From Actinomycetes bacterium (lineage in GTDB: Bacteria > Actinomycetota > Actinomycetes > Actinomycetales > Microbacteriaceae): a DNA stretch of 6,039 bases. Both the position numbers and the translations under genes were made by a program. Shown piece by piece: positions 4,729 to 6,039 of the stretch (its first letter is position 1; each line of letters begins with the position of its first letter). The notes under the pieces were generated by a model, which did no database searches, was not told the DNA's origin, and was given only the letters and a program-made list of their open reading frames with translations. The stretch spans positions 1 through 6,039 of the forward strand of contig JAEWDJ010000289.1 in NCBI GenBank assembly GCA_023390155.1. The letters are read 5' to 3'.

Positions 4729-5988
4729 TCAGAGGTCGCGGTCGAACAGGTCCTCCCACGTCTCGCGCCGGATCACGGCCCGGGCCGCGCCGTCGCGCGC
4801 GAAGACGACGGGAGGCCGCCGGTAGCCGTTGTAGTTGTTCGCCATGGTGTGCGTGTACGCACCCGTGGCCGGAACGGCGAGCAGGTCGCCGACCCGTGCG
4901 GCCGGCAGGCGGAGCGGGTCGATGAGCACGTCCCCCGACTCGCAGTGACGGCCGACCACGGCGACCTCCTCCGCGTCCGCGTCGTGCAGGCGGCCCGCGA
5001 GCACGGCCTCGTAGCGCTGCTGGAAGAGGGCCGCCTCCAGGTTGTCGCCCATGCCGCCGTCGACGGCGACGAAGGTGCGGGCGTCGCGCTTCACCGTGGT
5101 GACGGTGTAGAGGGTGCACGCGGACGTGTTCACCATGCTGCGGCCCGGCTCGATGATGATCTCGGCCCCGGCGGGCAGGTGCACACGGGCCGCGGCGAGC
5201 AGGGTGTCGACGTACTCGTCGACGGAGGCGGGCCGGTCGGCGGTCGTGTACCGGGCGCCGAGCCCGCCGCCGAGGTCGTAGACCGGAAAGGCGCCGAGCG
5301 CGGCGAGCGGCGCGACGGCGGCGGCCAGCTCGGCGGGGTCCATGACCTGCGAGCCGACGTGGGCGTGCACGCCGCGCAGGTCGAGCAGCGGGCTCGCCTC
5401 GATCCGGCGGATGACGCGGCGCGCGGCCGCGGGGGTCAGGCCGAACTTGGACCCCACCTGGCCGGTCTGCACGTGCGGATGCGTCGACGAGACGACGCCG
5501 GGGATGACCCGGACGAGCACGCCCTGGGGCCGCCCGGCGGGCACCAGCTGCTCGAGGCGGTCGACGTCGTCCTCGTTGTCCACGACCACGAGCCCGACGC
5601 CGGCCTCGACGGCGATCCGCAGCTCCTCCGTGGTCTTGGCGTTGCCGTGCATGACGACGAGGGCGGGGTCAACGCCGGCGCGGAGGGCGCTCAGGATCTC
5701 GCCGCCGCCGGCCACGTCCAGGCCGAGCCCCTCCTCCACCATGACCCGCTGCACGGCGGTCGCGGGGAAGGCCTTCGACGCGAACACCACGCGCGCGTTC
5801 GGGCGGCGCGAGGTGAGCGCCGTGCGGTACTCCCGCGCCCGCGCGCGCAGCGACCCCTCGTCCACGATGATCGCCGGCGTGCCGAACTCGCGCGCGAGGT
5901 CGTCGACCCGGCACCCCCCGACCACGAGCGTGCCGTCGGGTGCGACGGTCGTCCCGTCGGGGAAGAGGTCGAGGAGCGGGTGGGGCAT
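4729..5988 (-). CDS. lysA: Diaminopimelate decarboxylase (LysA-like, fold-type III PLP enzyme)
   Basis: Predicted to decarboxylate meso-diaminopimelate to L-lysine, the last step of lysine biosynthesis, in the cytoplasm; 419 residues, within the family range. The N-terminal PLP barrel has the Schiff-base lysine K72 in FASKAFP, H210 in AHVGSQ, the phosphate-binding GGG at 240-242 (DLGGGLG) and EPGR at 280-283. The C-terminal beta domain carries C349-E350-S351 in GRHCESGD, which serves the partner subunit's active site, and Y378 in GAYTHTMANNYNGYRRP. CES plus GAY favours diaminopimelate over ornithine or arginine decarboxylases. The stretch from GSQ (212) to DLGGG (238) seems about 15 residues shorter than I expect for LysA. 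The ATG at 5988 has only a weak GAAGG 9 bases upstream. Its stop is 10 bases from the tetR stop, convergent. No argS or hom/thr gene is adjacent on the downstream side, so a second, specialised copy cannot be excluded. Confidence 0.82.
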   Translation of the reverse strand: MPHPLLDLFPDGTTVAPDGTLVVGGCRVDDLAREFGTPAIIVDEGSLRARAREYRTALTSRRPNARVVFASKAFPATAVQRVMVEEGLGLDVAGGGEILSALRAGVDPALVVMHGNAKTTEELRIAVEAGVGLVVVDNEDDVDRLEQLVPAGRPQGVLVRVIPGVVSSTHPHVQTGQVGSKFGLTPAAARRVIRRIEASPLLDLRGVHAHVGSQVMDPAELAAAVAPLAALGAFPVYDLGGGLGARYTTADRPASVDEYVDTLLAAARVHLPAGAEIIIEPGRSMVNTSACTLYTVTTVKRDARTFVAVDGGMGDNLEAALFQQRYEAVLAGRLHDADAEEVAVVGRHCESGDVLIDPLRLPAARVGDLLAVPATGAYTHTMANNYNGYRRPPVVFARDGAARAVIRRETWEDLFDRDL

Positions 5989-6039
5989 GGCTGCGGCCTT
6001 CGGTCTGGTCGGATCGGCGGTGTCGGAGGGGGTGAGGGA
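5989..6039. other. Region upstream of lysA (no gene seen)
   Basis: Fifty-one bases of leader or promoter DNA before lysA. I see no clear -10/-35 pair, riboswitch element or reading frame; the L-box fold, if any, would need more upstream sequence than the window holds. Confidence 0.5.

Noticed and set aside
4719..4735. CCTC/GAGG inverted repeat between tetR and lysA as a terminator
   Set aside because: Only a 4-bp stem with a 9-base loop and no T-tract; indistinguishable from chance.
3131..4825. Long plus-strand open frame (564 codons) crossing reductase, control region and tetR
   Set aside because: It runs antisense to the reductase, through the palindromes and out of frame with tetR; no domain is visible.

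Overview
The window is GC-rich, with strong G/C bias at third codon positions, short intergenic gaps and long spurious antisense reading frames. Gene content and codon use suggest a chromosomal segment of a high-GC actinobacterium, possibly of the Microbacteriaceae type; the lineage is an inference from style and not from a marker gene. No tRNA, rRNA, CRISPR array, insertion sequence or phage gene is visible.

Layout. (1) Bases 1-2140, + strand: the end of a sugar ABC transporter operon. It holds the last codons of a MalF/UgpA-type permease, a MalG/UgpE-type permease whose N-terminus is out of frame with the rest, and a DUF2961 / glycoside hydrolase family 172 protein without a signal peptide. 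Together they look like import followed by intracellular cleavage of a furanoside-containing oligosaccharide. The solute-binding protein and regulator would lie upstream of the window. (2) Bases 2141-2888, + strand: two small genes, an acidic 103-residue protein of unknown function and a YCII/DGPF-domain protein. Each may have its own promoter. (3) Bases 2909-4718: a divergent pair, an aldo/keto reductase on the minus strand and a TetR-family repressor on the plus strand. The 109-bp gap between them holds two related 17-bp palindromes. One fills the -35/-10 spacer of a near-consensus reductase promoter and the other covers its expected start site. (4) Bases 4729-5988, minus strand: a fold-type III PLP decarboxylase, most likely diaminopimelate decarboxylase (LysA), tail to tail with tetR.

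The clearest points for a second look are the two-operator control region (3979-4025), the apparent one-base frameshift in the MalG-type permease (113-238), the GH172-transporter pairing, and the 18-bp tandem repeat forming the C-terminus of the TetR protein. I do not see strong evidence for an undescribed multi-gene system; most genes belong to known families.
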